64,000 bases of DNA from Solen grandis (lineage: Eukaryota; Mollusca; Bivalvia; Adapedonta; Solenidae): assembly GCA_021229015.1 (NCBI GenBank), contig CM037781.1, positions 67,414,345 through 67,478,344 on the forward strand, given 5' to 3'. This document shows, in pieces, positions 23,026-30,112 of this stretch (position 1 is the first letter of the stretch; every line of letters begins with the position of its first letter). A program made the position numbers and the translations under genes. The notes under the pieces are model-generated. The model saw nothing but the letters and a program-made list of their open reading frames with translations. It made no database searches and was not told the origin of the DNA.

Positions 23026-23699
23026 TTTTTTTGCGCAATGCTGGACATAGCGGTTCAAAATAAATGAATTATCGTGACTTAAGTTACAGCTGATGCAAAT
23101 CATGACAACTTTACCATTGTTTGTCTGGTATATTATACTTTCAGTTATTGTTTGTTTATTTGTTGGGTTTAACGTCCCACCGTTCGGTTATTCACCACAA
23201 AAAGGAATTTATTGAATGATATAATGACTGTTTCAGCAGTACCTCATTTTGAACAAATGTCAGAAATGTCAAATTTCACTCGCTCATTTTTTACCGTTTG
23301 TCCTAACCATGATACACAAAACATTTATACTCAGGTCTGAGATAATGACTTACCACTGACTTTCTAAGCTGAACAAATTAATAAATATATAAAAGAAAAA
23401 ATCTACAAAATAACCTCGTTTTGTGTTTTACTGCAATCAGTATAAGGCTAAAGTTTGTCTGCCTGAATTAAAAAATATGAAATGATAATTATGTATATAA
23501 AATAATTATGTATATAAAATAATTATGTATATAAAATAATCAATACAAAATAACAAAAATGACATCACTATCTACTTACCCTCCCGATGAGACTTTCCAA
23601 AACCTTTATTTCATTGTCAACATCTGAAATTTCATCATTTGCCAAACTGTTTCTAAAAGAAAGCATGGCCAATATAACAATTAGTGTCTTACTAGCCAT
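1..23699 (-). CDS. SVEP1: SVEP1/polydom-like modular extracellular protein, gene span (24 visible exons, C-terminus beyond window)
   Basis: Spliced gene read on the minus strand from an ATG at 23699-23697. The 24 exons join without a frame break into about 1617 residues. Domain order: signal peptide (1-20), unrecognised Cys-containing exon (41-105), five HYR-CCP-CCP triplets (about 106-1187), a 148-residue exon with a furin-like RRRKRE site (1188-1335), two GCC2/GCC3 modules (1336-1443), a LamG/pentraxin-like domain in two exons (1444-1566), then EGF repeats leaving the window. HYR, CCP, GCC2, pentraxin and EGF together are typical of SVEP1/polydom, a secreted extracellular-matrix and cell-adhesion protein. 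The order differs from the vertebrate protein: no von Willebrand A domain is seen at the N-terminus, and the HYR-CCP block is expanded. Orthology to SVEP1 is inferred; a lineage-specific HYR/sushi/EGF protein is the alternative. Exon calls are strong because splice sites, phases and cysteine spacing agree. Confidence 0.78.
480..845 (+). pseudogene. C-terminal remnant of a non-LTR retrotransposon ORF2
   Basis: With a few stops, the plus strand reads as the cysteine-containing tail common after non-LTR reverse transcriptases: LLELKQNDANTMLKFRFGNH, then KCPLCYENDVADEFHYL, then KQLSKFIKSCYIQ. The pattern 'LKFR..NH / C.LC.....DEFHYL / L.KFI' recurs in the second remnant at 31700-32690. It is 5'-truncated and decayed, inserted antisense to the host gene inside an intron. 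Confidence 0.7.
1390..1412. repeat. (TC)n microsatellite
   Basis: About eleven TC dinucleotides in a row within the intron. Confidence 0.9.
2061..2236 (-). CDS. LamG/pentraxin-like domain, second half
   Basis: Exon enters in phase 2 after GCAG and leaves in phase 1 at G|GTAAGA. Beta-strand-rich reading including EWNHYVVILDAQVTVIENG and FSAGSRLFINISSETG. The 'W.H..V.......V..NG' pattern is typical of concanavalin-like LamG or pentraxin folds. It completes the domain begun in 3003-3195. Confidence 0.8.
2237..3002 (-). other. Intron within the LamG/pentraxin-like domain
   Basis: AT-rich, no coding or repeat structure recognised. It is a phase-2 intron, unlike the phase-1 introns that separate the domains. 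Confidence 0.6.
3003..3195 (-). CDS. LamG/pentraxin-like domain, first half
   Basis: Enters in phase 1 after TTACAG and leaves in phase 2 at AG|GTATAT. The reading includes AVSTSFWLHMASRSGFRLLL, which matches the opening strands of LamG/pentraxin domains (FS.S.W.. with hydrophobic alternation). It follows the GCC2 modules. Whether it is a true pentraxin or a LamG domain cannot be told from sequence alone. Confidence 0.8.
3483..3635 (-). CDS. GCC2/GCC3 (ephrin-receptor-like) module 2
   Basis: Symmetric 1-1 exon of 153 nt. The reading has the cysteine-rich spacing of the GCC2_GCC3 family: IPCSICPYGSYQPQIGQTSC followed by ITCPNEQTTLVLGSTYCSG. Acceptor TTTCAG, donor G|GTGCTT, a weaker donor than its neighbours. 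Confidence 0.85.
3636..4800 (-). other. Intron with a degenerate duplication, a poly-C tract and a GCCAT motif cluster
   Basis: Two diverged copies of a roughly 200-base segment lie at about 3765-3910 and 3975-4115 (both carry 'caattttcg...ctgtaca/cca...gaattgcaa'). The second copy contains a poly-C run at 4039-4062. Five GCCAT-type motifs follow at 4383-4453. No coding seen. Confidence 0.5.
4383..4453. promoter_or_regulatory. Cluster of CCGCCAT motifs around a CACGTG box
   Basis: Four copies of CCGCCAT plus one GGCCAT occur in 71 bases, with CACGTG at about 4409-4414. Read on the minus strand (the gene's sense) the motif is ATGGCGG, which matches the core of the YY1 consensus. Function as an intronic regulatory element is inference only. 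Confidence 0.3.
4801..4971 (-). CDS. GCC2/GCC3 (ephrin-receptor-like) module 1
   Basis: 171-nt symmetric exon, acceptor TTCAG, donor G|GTTAGT. The reading PCGIGKYMSTSSNGQTKCED, CPVGTYNDNGLALSCVQCPE, GFSTAATAA has the 'C..G.Y.....C..CP.GTY....C..CP.G.ST' signature. In polydom proteins such modules follow the HYR/CCP region, as here. Confidence 0.92.
4972..5399 (-). other. Intron
   Basis: Short AT-rich intron. I see no repeat or coding signal in it. Confidence 0.6.
5400..5843 (-). CDS. 148-residue exon of unrecognised fold with furin-like cleavage motif
   Basis: The longest exon of the gene (444 nt, phase 1-1; acceptor CCAG, donor C|GTAAGA). It encodes no HYR, CCP or EGF pattern. Visible features: a helical stretch ADAVAEIKAKALALLELF, paired cysteines (CLSTSTCGF, VTVTCGN), the dibasic run TRRRKRE near its middle, then a strand-like TVTISLRLKLYGDV and a second amphipathic helix. 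The RRRKR motif fits furin-type proprotein convertases (R-X-K/R-R). Its place between the CCP block and the GCC2 modules suggests a SEA-like or autoproteolytic linker, but I do not recognise the family. Confidence 0.85.
5872..6048. mobile_element. 177-bp TA-flanked MITE, copy 1
   Basis: The ends are inverted repeats of each other (ATTCAAACCTGTCTTAAGCG at the left; CGCTAATACAGGTTCAACTG at the right) and lie between TA dinucleotides. The length of 177 bases equals that of the copy at 29312-29488. Internal GCGGTCA motifs repeat. Probably a non-autonomous Tc1/mariner-type element. Confidence 0.75.
6111..6302 (-). CDS. CCP/sushi domain 10
   Basis: 192-nt symmetric exon (acceptor TTACAG, donor G|GTGAGT). 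Cysteines and the late tryptophan fit a CCP: DVLCQKNLNVPNNGAITYTG, then FILCNSNYDL, ALCLDSGVW, ISDC. Closes the fifth HYR-CCP-CCP triplet. Slightly divergent, with fewer cysteines than the other CCPs. Confidence 0.85.
6361..6390. repeat. Poly-T tract
   Basis: About 30 T in a row in the intron just upstream (in gene sense) of CCP10. Confidence 0.9.
6582..6803 (-). CDS. CCP/sushi domain 9
   Basis: 222-nt symmetric exon, acceptor TTTGTAG, donor G|GTAGGA. Six cysteines (IVCPSP, MFTCPS, IPCDVTC, TITCEAV, PYCDG). It is longer than the other CCP exons because of an insertion between the fourth and fifth cysteines. Confidence 0.88.
6910..7173 (-). CDS. HYR domain 5
   Basis: 264-nt symmetric exon. 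Hallmarks: SSPPTFDNCKS at the start, ASVTWEEPTATDNVDPSAN in the middle, ILEYSVTDSAGNPSLVNC near the end, then ISIVVEG. HYR is an immunoglobulin-like fold that accompanies CCP domains and is involved in cell adhesion. Acceptor TTTCAG, donor G|GTACGT. Confidence 0.95.
7561..8497. mobile_element. Non-autonomous DNA transposon with about 25-bp terminal inverted repeats
   Basis: Left end TTAAAGGGACTGCCTCCCAG plus ATGCT (7561-7585) is mirrored at the right end (8473-8497; reverse complement TTAAAGGGACTGCCCCACAG plus ATGCT). TTAA at both extremities may be a target-site duplication. The interior of about 0.9 kb encodes no transposase; its short open frames are not conserved-looking. The right end lies only 20 bases from the donor of CCP8. 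Confidence 0.75.
8519..8695 (-). CDS. CCP/sushi domain 8
   Basis: 177-nt symmetric exon, acceptor TTCCAG, donor G|GTATAA. Six-cysteine CCP: ISCGMP, FFCPDF, SVCRLEC, NQGFSTG, ATCEENKQW, EECIG. Confidence 0.93.
8696..9368 (-). other. Intron
   Basis: AT-rich. A weak minus-strand fragment resembling SINE family A lies around 8900-8955 (ATGTGGCACAATACCACAT). Nothing else recognised. Confidence 0.45.
9369..9554 (-). CDS. CCP/sushi domain 7
   Basis: 186-nt symmetric exon with six cysteines (VVECPTL, YLCNKG, STCSIDC, HEGFDPPT, ITCAVNGSW, PSCN). Acceptor CTCCTAG, donor C|GTAAGA, so the codon across the junction is CCA (Pro) with the next exon. Confidence 0.93.
9785..10036 (-). CDS. HYR domain 4
   Basis: 252-nt symmetric exon. 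Reads DDEAPVILDCVPTITITADA, then PPTSTDNVDQSVTV, then LLKYSAVDNAGNPSDVCVTL: the HYR pattern of a P-x-x-x-x-C start and a DNAGNP-C end. In place of the usual 'V.W..P' strand it has CAVVDVEPPTSTDN, without the tryptophan. Confidence 0.93.
10181..10360 (-). CDS. CCP/sushi domain 6
   Basis: 180-nt symmetric exon, acceptor TTGCAG, donor G|GTAAAA. Six cysteines (LHCLSPPP, YICTDT, SWCQPVC, NAGFELEQG, IRCDESQNW, PACIG). Confidence 0.93.
10361..12324 (-). other. Intron
   Basis: Two kilobases separating CCP5 and CCP6. I see no repeat family I can delimit. A minus-strand open frame at 11962-12156 has ordinary-looking composition but no recognised domain and no exon-like boundaries. Confidence 0.5.
12325..12495 (-). 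CDS. CCP/sushi domain 5
   Basis: 171-nt symmetric exon, acceptor TTTAAG, donor G|GTAGGA. Six cysteines: IECPAL, LNSCDN, STCSHTC, VPGYGVTG, SECLADGTW, LECSG. Confidence 0.93.
12721..12984 (-). CDS. HYR domain 3
   Basis: 264-nt symmetric exon, acceptor TTTAAG, donor G|GTGAGG. Reads NIPPEFPDCKDTV, ARVTWSLPTAVDNIDPSP, FIEFQAIDLAKNPSEKC, VYILDVKG. The usual GN of the HYR signature is replaced by KN. Confidence 0.93.
12985..14029 (-). other. Intron with a CGTAGT-rich tract
   Basis: From about 13230 to 13510, and again around 13730-13870, variants of CGTAGTTGACCGTAG recur on both strands in a loosely palindromic way. This looks like part of an unclassified interspersed repeat; I cannot define its ends. 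Confidence 0.4.
14030..14233 (-). CDS. CCP/sushi domain 4
   Basis: 204-nt symmetric exon, acceptor CCATAG, donor G|GTAAAT. Six cysteines (EITCPSP, VFECPDR, DACTSTC, DVGYRQEV, ALCSVG, PECIG). A longer C-terminal loop replaces the usual late tryptophan. Confidence 0.92.
14575..14751 (-). CDS. CCP/sushi domain 3
   Basis: 177-nt symmetric exon, acceptor TTTCAG, donor G|GTCAGA. Six cysteines: RKCPTL, TGCSDG, SVCTFTC, NQGYRLQG, TLCQESGDW, PACSG. Confidence 0.94.
15227..15481 (-). CDS. HYR domain 2
   Basis: 255-nt symmetric exon and a textbook HYR: VNPPTMMNCPSNMTFEAA, TAIVQWTEPTAKDAE, YLVEYQAFDTAGNPSAKC, SFYVRVLG. Acceptor GGACAG, donor G|GTAATG. Confidence 0.96.
15482..16418 (-). other. Intron
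   Basis: About 0.9 kb with no repeat or domain that I recognise. Opposing short open frames near 15870-16350 overlap each other and show no family resemblance. Confidence 0.5.
16419..16595 (-). CDS. CCP/sushi domain 2
   Basis: 177-nt symmetric exon, acceptor TTTAAG, donor G|GTACGT. Six cysteines: IICSTT, YPCPNQ, TKCTSNC, NSGFDVNP, ITCTENGWV, SECKG. Confidence 0.94.
16825..17001 (-). CDS. CCP/sushi domain 1
   Basis: 177-nt symmetric exon, acceptor TTACAG, donor G|GTATAG. Six cysteines: VTCSVL, KVTCPDG, KTCTFTC, NKGFTRRR, TQCQSNSDW, TVCEG. The DG.HYGKTC segment is the extra-cysteine loop shared by all CCPs of this gene. Confidence 0.94.
17288..17362 (-). mobile_element. tRNA-like SINE head
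   Basis: On the minus strand an A-box-like segment (TATCTCAGTCGGTGAATCAC) is followed about 40 bases later by a B-box-like GTGTTCGAGTCCC. Acceptor-stem ends do not pair, so it is a tRNA-derived SINE fragment rather than a tRNA gene. The two SINE families described elsewhere have different heads. Confidence 0.5.
17509..17726 (-). CDS. HYR domain 1, second half (divergent)
   Basis: Enters in phase 2 after TTTCAG and leaves in phase 1 at G|GTAATG. The closing strand CVTCSFTITVKG is HYR-like, but the D..GN signature is replaced by YRACERQGWASRC with two extra cysteines, and a basic stretch (RVRRAWWRRKQDV) is inserted. This is the only HYR of the gene divided by an intron. Confidence 0.85.
17990..18026. 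repeat. (TG)n-poly-T microsatellite
   Basis: About ten GT dinucleotides followed by a run of T in the intron dividing HYR1. Confidence 0.9.
18273..18402 (-). CDS. HYR domain 1, first half
   Basis: 130 nt, enters in phase 1 and leaves in phase 2 at AG|GTAAGT. The reading HAPYFTRCKPSTTTFYTSNG, then SMKVTWPVPTAYDVESGT, has the HYR start (P-x-x-x-x-C) and the V-T-W-x-x-P strand. It continues in frame into 17509-17726. Confidence 0.9.
18712..19255. mobile_element. Interspersed element with CTCACCTGAG ends
   Basis: Starts TTTTAGCTCACCTGAGCA next to a small hairpin (GAGCACAACGTGCTC) and ends ACTCAGGTGATCGATA, then GGGCCATCATGGCTCTCTTG. The ends are imperfect inverted repeats. Inside, two related segments (both with AAACTACTGGCCA, then GGTACAGATGTTC or GGCACAGATGTTC, then ACCCTCTACCAA) form a tandem duplication. 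Elements with this start and end are common in bivalve genomes; no protein is encoded. Confidence 0.65.
19392..19601 (-). mobile_element. SINE family B, degenerate copy
   Basis: Minus-strand copy recognised by CATATAGCGACGTCCA, a CACAGGTG segment and a decayed B-box (GGTTTTGAACC on the plus strand). More diverged than the other copies. Confidence 0.6.
19838..19925 (+). mobile_element. SINE family A, fragment
   Basis: Shares GACCCGGTGTCAGCATA and ACCACGTGATACGGCGG with the full copy at 22569-22873 (GACCCGGTGTCAGGATA; CTACGGCGTGATACTGC). Confidence 0.45.
20950..20985. mobile_element. Truncated end of the 177-bp MITE
   Basis: TACAGTCAAACCTGTATTAG followed by CGGTTACC matches one terminus of the MITE. 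The second terminus is absent. Confidence 0.55.
21813..22008 (-). CDS. N-terminal Cys-containing exon, unrecognised domain
   Basis: 196 nt, enters in phase 0 after CCAAG and leaves in phase 1 at G|GTAAAG. The reading includes KGCARPKTDITEWCSDDATV, then HGTICAVSVDGASAHVQMCS, then NGEWRVQSLDDN: four cysteines and two tryptophans. It has no HYR or EGF pattern and does not fit a CCP, and no von Willebrand A domain is present where vertebrate SVEP1 has one. Could be a small extracellular module specific to this lineage. Confidence 0.8.
22569..22873 (+). mobile_element. SINE family A, full-length copy with target-site duplication
   Basis: tRNA-like head with A box CTGGCCGAGTGC and B box GTGGGTGCGATTCCC, a body with GACCCGGTGTCAGGATAATG and GATACTGCAGTGTTGCAGCA, and a 3' tail GACGTTAAATCTAATAAACA. 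Flanked by the direct repeat TTTTGGTAC (22560-22568 and 22874-22882). Confidence 0.85.
22941..23032. repeat. Compound microsatellite (T)n(GTT)n(TG)n(T)n
   Basis: A T run, several GTT triplets, about 22 TG dinucleotides and about 25 T in succession, in the first intron of the minus-strand gene. Confidence 0.95.
23476..23546. repeat. 20-bp tandem repeat, about 3.5 copies
   Basis: Unit ATAATTATGTATATAAAATA repeated head to tail, ending about 30 bases from the first donor of the minus-strand gene. Confidence 0.9.
23580..23699 (-). CDS. First coding exon: initiator and signal peptide
   Basis: Starts with ATG (23699-23697) and encodes MASKTLIVILAMLSFRNSLA, a hydrophobic signal peptide with a likely cleavage near residue 20, then an acidic stretch (NDEISDVDNEIKVLESLIGR). 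Ends in phase 0 at AGG|GTAAGT. A second in-frame Met at residue 12 would leave a poorer signal, so the first is preferred. The 5' UTR and promoter are not delimited. Confidence 0.9.
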
Positions 23700-26600
23700 G
23701 TTTAAACGTAACCACAAAACTCAACATGCGTATATACAGTTTATGATATAATATTTGTTCAATTCTAAACCCAACGCTTAAATGCACTGAATGTTGTACG
23801 TCAGAACATGTTGTAGGGATGCATTAGCTGACAAAAATCCTTTCTTTCGAGCTGATTGGACGTACAATGATAACAGTGGAGGTCTGTTATCAAATTTGGA
23901 CAGACAATCTACTCTGCCATGACAGCCTCTATAAATTTACTTATCTTAAATTTATTATATCCTTGTAGTTTAACATACAATAGCAGTCCCTCCTGTTCGG
24001 TATTGACAGCAATATTTTTGAAAATTAAAGACGACGTAAATTATCACGAAGAGAATTTCAAGATCATCGTAATTTATTGTGTTTATATCTGAGATAAGTG
24101 GTTTAGAATATGCCTAAATGATTTCTACACTCAGTTGATAAGAAAGCGTTTACTCAGGTTATCATTAATCTAAATATACTATTCCTTTAAAAAAACACTT
24201 GTTTGGTATTATCGGGTTTTAGTGTTGTTTAAACTAATACAATTTGTATATTCGTTTTCGAAAGTACTGATATATTAGAAGAATTTTGTAACCTAACATA
24301 AAACATCTGTAAAAGTAATTCATAAAAAAGATGAGTGTATACAGTCTTCATTTTACAGCTGAGTGCATAATATGTTGTAATATTATGTTCATTAAAATTA
24401 TATCAGAATCTTATATACTCAGCCAAAAGATAATTGTGAAAAGGTATAGGCAGCCAAGTACAAAAACCGAATCAATGGTCAATTATGGTCCTAAGGAGAG
24501 CAACTGAATTGTGTACTTACACTGTTCTGAAAATATGACAAACATCAGTAGAATGGTTACATTTAATCAGTAGAATGGTTACATTTATTTAACCGAATAT
24601 ATGTGACAATTCATTTCAAGGAATCATAGTTAAGTAATATCATATAAATATCACATCCTTTAGAGGGCGACATAACATAATGTCCAACCGATATATTTGA
24701 GGGGTGTGACATTTATTTTATTATACCGAACAGCATATAACAAATGATATAATGCTACACAAAGACAAGGGAAGTGACTGCGGGATGATGCTTAAAGTCA
24801 TTATGCAGTGTTTGCTTGCGCGAGAGGGCAAGAGAGTCGAAAAGTCATTTCACGGGGATGGCATTACGGATTGTTATCCTCTAACCCCCTAATAAGCTGT
24901 GTAGTAAATAAACAAGTGAGGTATAGTAATATTCCTTGACTTCCGAGTTTGGGATTCGATCCCTGCTGAGATAAAAACTTTCCTCAAATTTTAAAAAGTA
25001 CTGGTCCAAACCTGGTTCTGCCGAGAGGTATTGGATAATAATGTATAGTAAAAGCGTCTTTCCCATTTTAGTAATTGTTATGACTATGCTGAATAATACT
25101 GAAACACGCATACACACTGGATCTTTAAAAAATGAAAACTGAGGGAAAAAATCAGAAAAAAATTGCATAAAACACCTTACTGAAATAAAAAAAAAACTAA
25201 GTTAAACTTCGTGATGGCGTCATACTGTCATTAATCACCATTTTATCTTTTAAGGAACCATTTACATTTCAAAGATACACACAATATAGAGCAATCAAAA
25301 CGCACACATAACCTGTAAAGTAGCGGAACTTATTTTTCCACCTGTCTAAAAGACCTATTGTATTTTTTTTTGGATTTGGAATTCAGTGGAAATGAAAATG
25401 TTAACATTCGTTAAAACTAACAGTGCTACCAGAATTCGTAATTTCATAGAAAATGATATCTTTTTTTGTCTTATATTTACATATAGCTTCCTTTACATTT
25501 TCATTATTCTTAATGCATGTAGGTATTGTAATTCCAGCAATGATATATATACAAATGATCAAAATATCTGAGGTTATACTTGATATAATTAATTATCTGG
25601 GCTTATTACTGATTGCAATAGTTATATGCAAAGGCATTGAAAGCTACGAGTTCATTATCAGAGCTTATATTAATCACTCTCGATGGCTCTAATTGAGGCG
25701 TATGTGATCATAATTGTGAGAGGAAACGGAGAACCCGGAGAAAACCCACGTGTCTGGATGGGCAACCACTGTACCCTCTCACGTACTCGACCAGGAATCG
25801 AACACGCATTGGTGAGAAGCTGTAGTTACCACTACGCTGTAGTTACCATTACTCGTGCGTTATTAATTTTGATTTCACCAAATGTATTGCCGTGCCGATA
25901 ATATTATGTTTCACCTTTTATGCTTGTTTCTTCTATTTTTAACTAAGTATGTGCGATGTGTGCATTCATGGTAAATTAGTATGCTTAAGTCCAAATAAAA
26001 TGTATACTTTGTTCTGTTCTACATATTATTTTTGTAATGCATATATTCAATACATACATTTTTATCATATTTATTAGCTATCATTGTGTAAGTAATACAT
26101 AGTTCCTTGGTCTTCATATTTATTTCAGTCGAAGTTGACATTCCTTTTCGAATTAAATTTTGTACTATATATACATGAAATATATACAGTTCAAATTTAC
26201 AACTTCAAGCTCAACAATAGAAGATAAGGTTTTGAATGGACTCTTTGTACATCGTAAAAGTTTCATACTCTGTTAAAGGACCATGAAATCGGTTAAGGGC
26301 ATCTTGAAGAACACAGGTTAGTACCGTTCAGACAAAAGATAAAGATCAGTAAAACATGTTTACATATGTTTATAAAAAAAAGGGAAAAAAAAAACAGAAA
26401 AGAAAGAAATGTTTTGAAGAGTTTGCGGACATCAGCAAGGCAAGGGCTTGCTAACCTACCCGAAATGACATCGGTGAAATATTGATTTTTGACAAGGAAG
26501 TGTCAGCTGATTGGCTGAATGTTTTTATAATGCCGATAAGTAAGTCACTCAAACGGATGTTCTCTCAACTTAACCTTTAATCATCATAAAATCAGAAGTT

Positions 26601-26814
26601 GGGGGTTCCTTTTTATGACACTGATGTTTAAAAATAGTCATTACCGTCTTTGAATTGTATTAGTAGTTTGGGTTTACCGCCGCTTCTATGTAGCGATGTC
26701 AAACTAACTACAAGTGGGAGAAGGCCCAGAACGCACACAACTACCCTACAGAAGGTTAAGTTTGTATCTTTATAAAAGATAGACACAGAAAAGCTAAAAG
26801 GAATTGGATAACAA

Positions 26815-26912
26815 AGGACCTCCTTGGCAGAGTGGTTATGATCTCAGACTTACTATAACATATTTCCTTACTGTTGTGTGTTTGAGTCTCGGTCCGTTCA
26901 GTTATTGTGTAG
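26815..26912 (+). mobile_element. tRNA-like SINE head
   Basis: ACCTCCTTGGCAGAGTGGTT (A-box region) followed by TGTGTTTGAGTCTCGG (B-box-like). No matching acceptor stem, so SINE-derived rather than a tRNA gene. Confidence 0.45.
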
Positions 26913-27211
26913 GAAAGACTCCTGGACTTCGCTGTAAGACTGATTCTATTTTTTCCAGTGACGGTGAACTCCAATATATAAAGCAGATCGTTAGGCAAAC
27001 GATTTCTCCCTAAATGTGAATGCAATATTGTCAAATACCAGAGCCTAGAACAAATTGGAAAGTGTTTCCGGTTTTGTATAACCTTCACGTATTTTCTTAT
27101 ATTAAACACGTTACATATAACTTTTCGGCCAAATTACATCACTCCACGTCTCGCATGTGTATTTTATATGCCTATTGTGTTGAACTTAAACATATGGATA
27201 AAATGTGTTTA

Positions 27212-27311
27212 NNNNNNNNNNNNNNNNNNNNNNNNNNNNNNNNNNNNNNNNNNNNNNNNNNNNNNNNNNNNNNNNNNNNNNNNNNNNNNNNNNNNNNNNN
27301 NNNNNNNNNNN
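27212..27311. other. Assembly gap (100 N)
   Basis: Exactly 100 undetermined bases, the conventional placeholder for a gap of unknown size. Sequence of unknown length, possibly including a first exon of the ATPase gene, may be missing here. Confidence 0.98.
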
Positions 27312-28289
27312 TGTTTATGTGTGATAATTAAACTTTGACCAGATTCTACCACGTGTTTGTATCGTGTTTCAGTGAATGATATTACATCAAGGAAATGAGC
27401 ACTCGAACCGCTTAGACTGCTTTAATTGTTAGGTACCAAATCCTTTAGATTGTCAATAGTTGATTGTAATCTGAGATGTGGCTTCTGATAGATGCGGTAC
27501 CACTTCACTAGATACTGCCACTGAGTTACTCATGCATGAGAAGCTTTTACTCCTTTCATTAAAACAATGCATGGACATTTGCAGAGAATTCAAATAAGCA
27601 AGTTCAAACTCATGTTTTAAACGTTGTTTATTGCACTATTTCTAGAGACCATTGCATCAGAAGGTCAGCGATACCCGGTATAAATCGCTTATTTAAAATG
27701 ATCAATCAGTGACTGGGGAAACATTTCAAGTGTATGTTTACTTCCTATTGGACCTTTGAGAATTTTTACACCAGCATGAAAATTATGTGGTCGGAAAGTG
27801 CTCATTTCGTACTGAAATGGTTTATTCATGATATACGTTCCTGCCATTGGTTGTGTTAGTCTACTAATATGTATGTTTGTGTGTCTGACTATCCATTTGA
27901 TATTGTTTTTCACTTTTTACATGATTTATAGTCTTAATCGAACAATGGAAAATTCAGGCGTGTTTTATGAGGCTGGAAAGTGTCCCATAAAGGCAGATTT
28001 ACAACGCCTTGCACATAAAACAATTCAGCTTACTGATCTTCCTGAGATGATTGATTTATTATGAAAACACCCATCTTCTGTCTTCATCATGTTTGTTTTC
28101 CATAATGCAATTCCACGTTGTAGACGTATGATATACAATACTGAACACAATTACCTAACACCAGACCAACAAGTCCTGGGACATTTGAATGTTTATGCTG
28201 AGCAGCAGGCATAGAGCTATCGGTATAATTACGACTTTGAAATATCACGGCTTGATATCAATCTCGTAACCTGCAGTTCCTGACACTAT

Positions 28290-28542
28290 AGTGGGCACCG
28301 TGACCGAGAGGAAAATGTCCCTGACTTTAACACTCACTCAGTCCCTCACCGCGTGGGTTCGAATCCTGGCAGGGTCATTCAGATTTTCATGTGAGGAAGC
28401 CTTCCAGCTGGCTTGCGGTAGGTCGGTTGTTCTACCTGGATGCTTCCGTGGATTCGGGTTCTTCCTCCACCAATAATTATAGCTGGACGTCGCTATATGA
28501 CTGGAATACTGTCGAAGCGACGGTAAACTGAAATAGTTAAGT
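28290..28542 (+). mobile_element. SINE family B, full-length copy with target-site duplication
   Basis: Head GTGACCGAGAGG (A box) and GTGGGTTCGAATCC (B box), body GGAAGCCTTCCAGCTGGCTT and GGTAGGTCGGTTGTTCTACC, and tail AGCTGGACGTCGCTATATGA with CGAAGCGACGGTAAAC. Flanked by CCTGACACTAT (28279-28289) and CCTGATACTAT (28543-28553), a near-perfect 11-bp duplication. Confidence 0.88.
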
Positions 28543-29311
28543 CCTGATACTATCGACAATATACTCAGGGCGAATCATATCTATTATCGATGGCATAACA
28601 GCGTAAATTCAAATATACATCTCGAAGATGATTCCATGCCCACGGCCAACATAGGAAAAGAAATGAGGGAACAAAATGAAAATAAGGGTCAGAGACGGCT
28701 TACACATGTATACAGACCAAAAAGAGTTGTTTGTATAAGCTTCAAGATGTCAAAATTGACGATACATACACACAAACAAGAAGATAAGTGTATTAAATAA
28801 ATTTAATTTTGGATATAAATATCTAGGTTTTTATGAGTGCATATAGTGACAGATTCGGAACAAACCTTGAAAATCTCAAATGACTGAAATTTGCGATATC
28901 ATTCCTTATAGTTGAATAAAAAAGATGTAAATGTACTTATCTCTTATCTCACATTTGACCCACATTTATGCAGTCGGTAGTACATGTATGTATTTATTTA
29001 CAGTTTGCAATACCCAATACCAGATACGAGCCGTGGATTGCACTGATGTATGTATTTATTTCAGAGATTCTTAAGGTGACACATTTTAAACCATGTGTGG
29101 AGATAAAGGCTACACGTGTAATCCTATAGTGTAATGCATAGTTCCATGGCCCACCTATATTAGCATATCTTAACAACAGATTACAATTAGATTTTGTCCC
29201 ACAAACACAATGTTAACGAAGGAGCACATGTTATTATTTGTGGCCAAACCTTTTTTTATTTAAATAAAAGTTAGGGTCAGGGAACTATCCATTAGTACAA
29301 TTTTAGAAATA

Positions 29312-29488
29312 CAGTTGAACCTGTAGTAGCGGTCACCTGGATTAAGCGGTCAACCTGCATTTAACGGTCAGTTTTGACATTACCAAACTAGCATTTTGTT
29401 ATAATATTGAAACTTCATTTTGCGACCATCTCTGTTAAACGGTCGCTTCCTCTTGTTCACTTGACTGACCGCTTTAGACAGGCTTGAC
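29312..29488. mobile_element. 177-bp TA-flanked MITE, copy 2
   Basis: Ends CAGTTGAACCTGTAGTAGCG and its inverted counterpart (CGCTTTAGACAGGCTTGACT) sit between TA dinucleotides. Same length as the copy at 5872-6048, with the same internal series of GCGGTCA motifs. Confidence 0.8.
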
Positions 29489-29650
29489 TATATAATCAAA
29501 AGAAAACATAATTATGCTAAACAAAATAACAGAATTTAACATGAGAAAACGGGAGATTCAATACAAAACGCAAATGGTTTTGGTCTTAGACTAAGATTCC
29601 TAACAACATTTAAGAAGGTTGTTTACAACTATTTTTACACAAGTTTCCAG

Positions 29651-29850
29651 CCCCTGAATCGGGAGGTCGTGGCTTCCAGCCCAGGCCGCGACATACCGTA
29701 CACCTCCCTTGCATGGCGCAAATACAGGTAGTTCCGGGATAGGTTAGCCCGGTGTCAGGATAATGTGTCTGTGTCAGGTATCATGCCCATGTCTGGGCCG
29801 GGATACTGCAGTGTGGCAGCACTATATCTAACTATACATCAAAGCTGAAT
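29651..29850 (+). mobile_element. SINE family A, 5'-truncated copy
   Basis: Starts inside the B-box region (GGGAGGTCGTGGCTTCCAGC) and matches the 22569-22873 copy through CCCGGTGTCAGGATAATGTG and GATACTGCAGTGTGGCAGCA. Confidence 0.8.
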
Positions 29851-30112
29851 TAAATCTAGATTTACATTGACTGCGAACTGGTAAAAGTTATCATTACGCC
29901 CCAGTTGTATAACTGTATATATGTATTGTATAAATGCATTTATATATGGTAAAATCAAATATATATATTGTATATAGTTGCGTATGTTTATGGATATAAA
30001 ATTATAATTAGTTTATTTATATATATTTATGGTATAAACGTTGTATATATGTTCTATAATTGAATCATGGGATCTGTTAACACACTTTTGTAACAAAGGA
30101 TTTCATTGGACC

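Noticed and set aside
23731..23755. TATA box of the minus-strand gene
   Set aside because: TATATA-like strings exist 30-55 bases upstream of the ATG, but the region is AT-rich throughout and no start site can be fixed.
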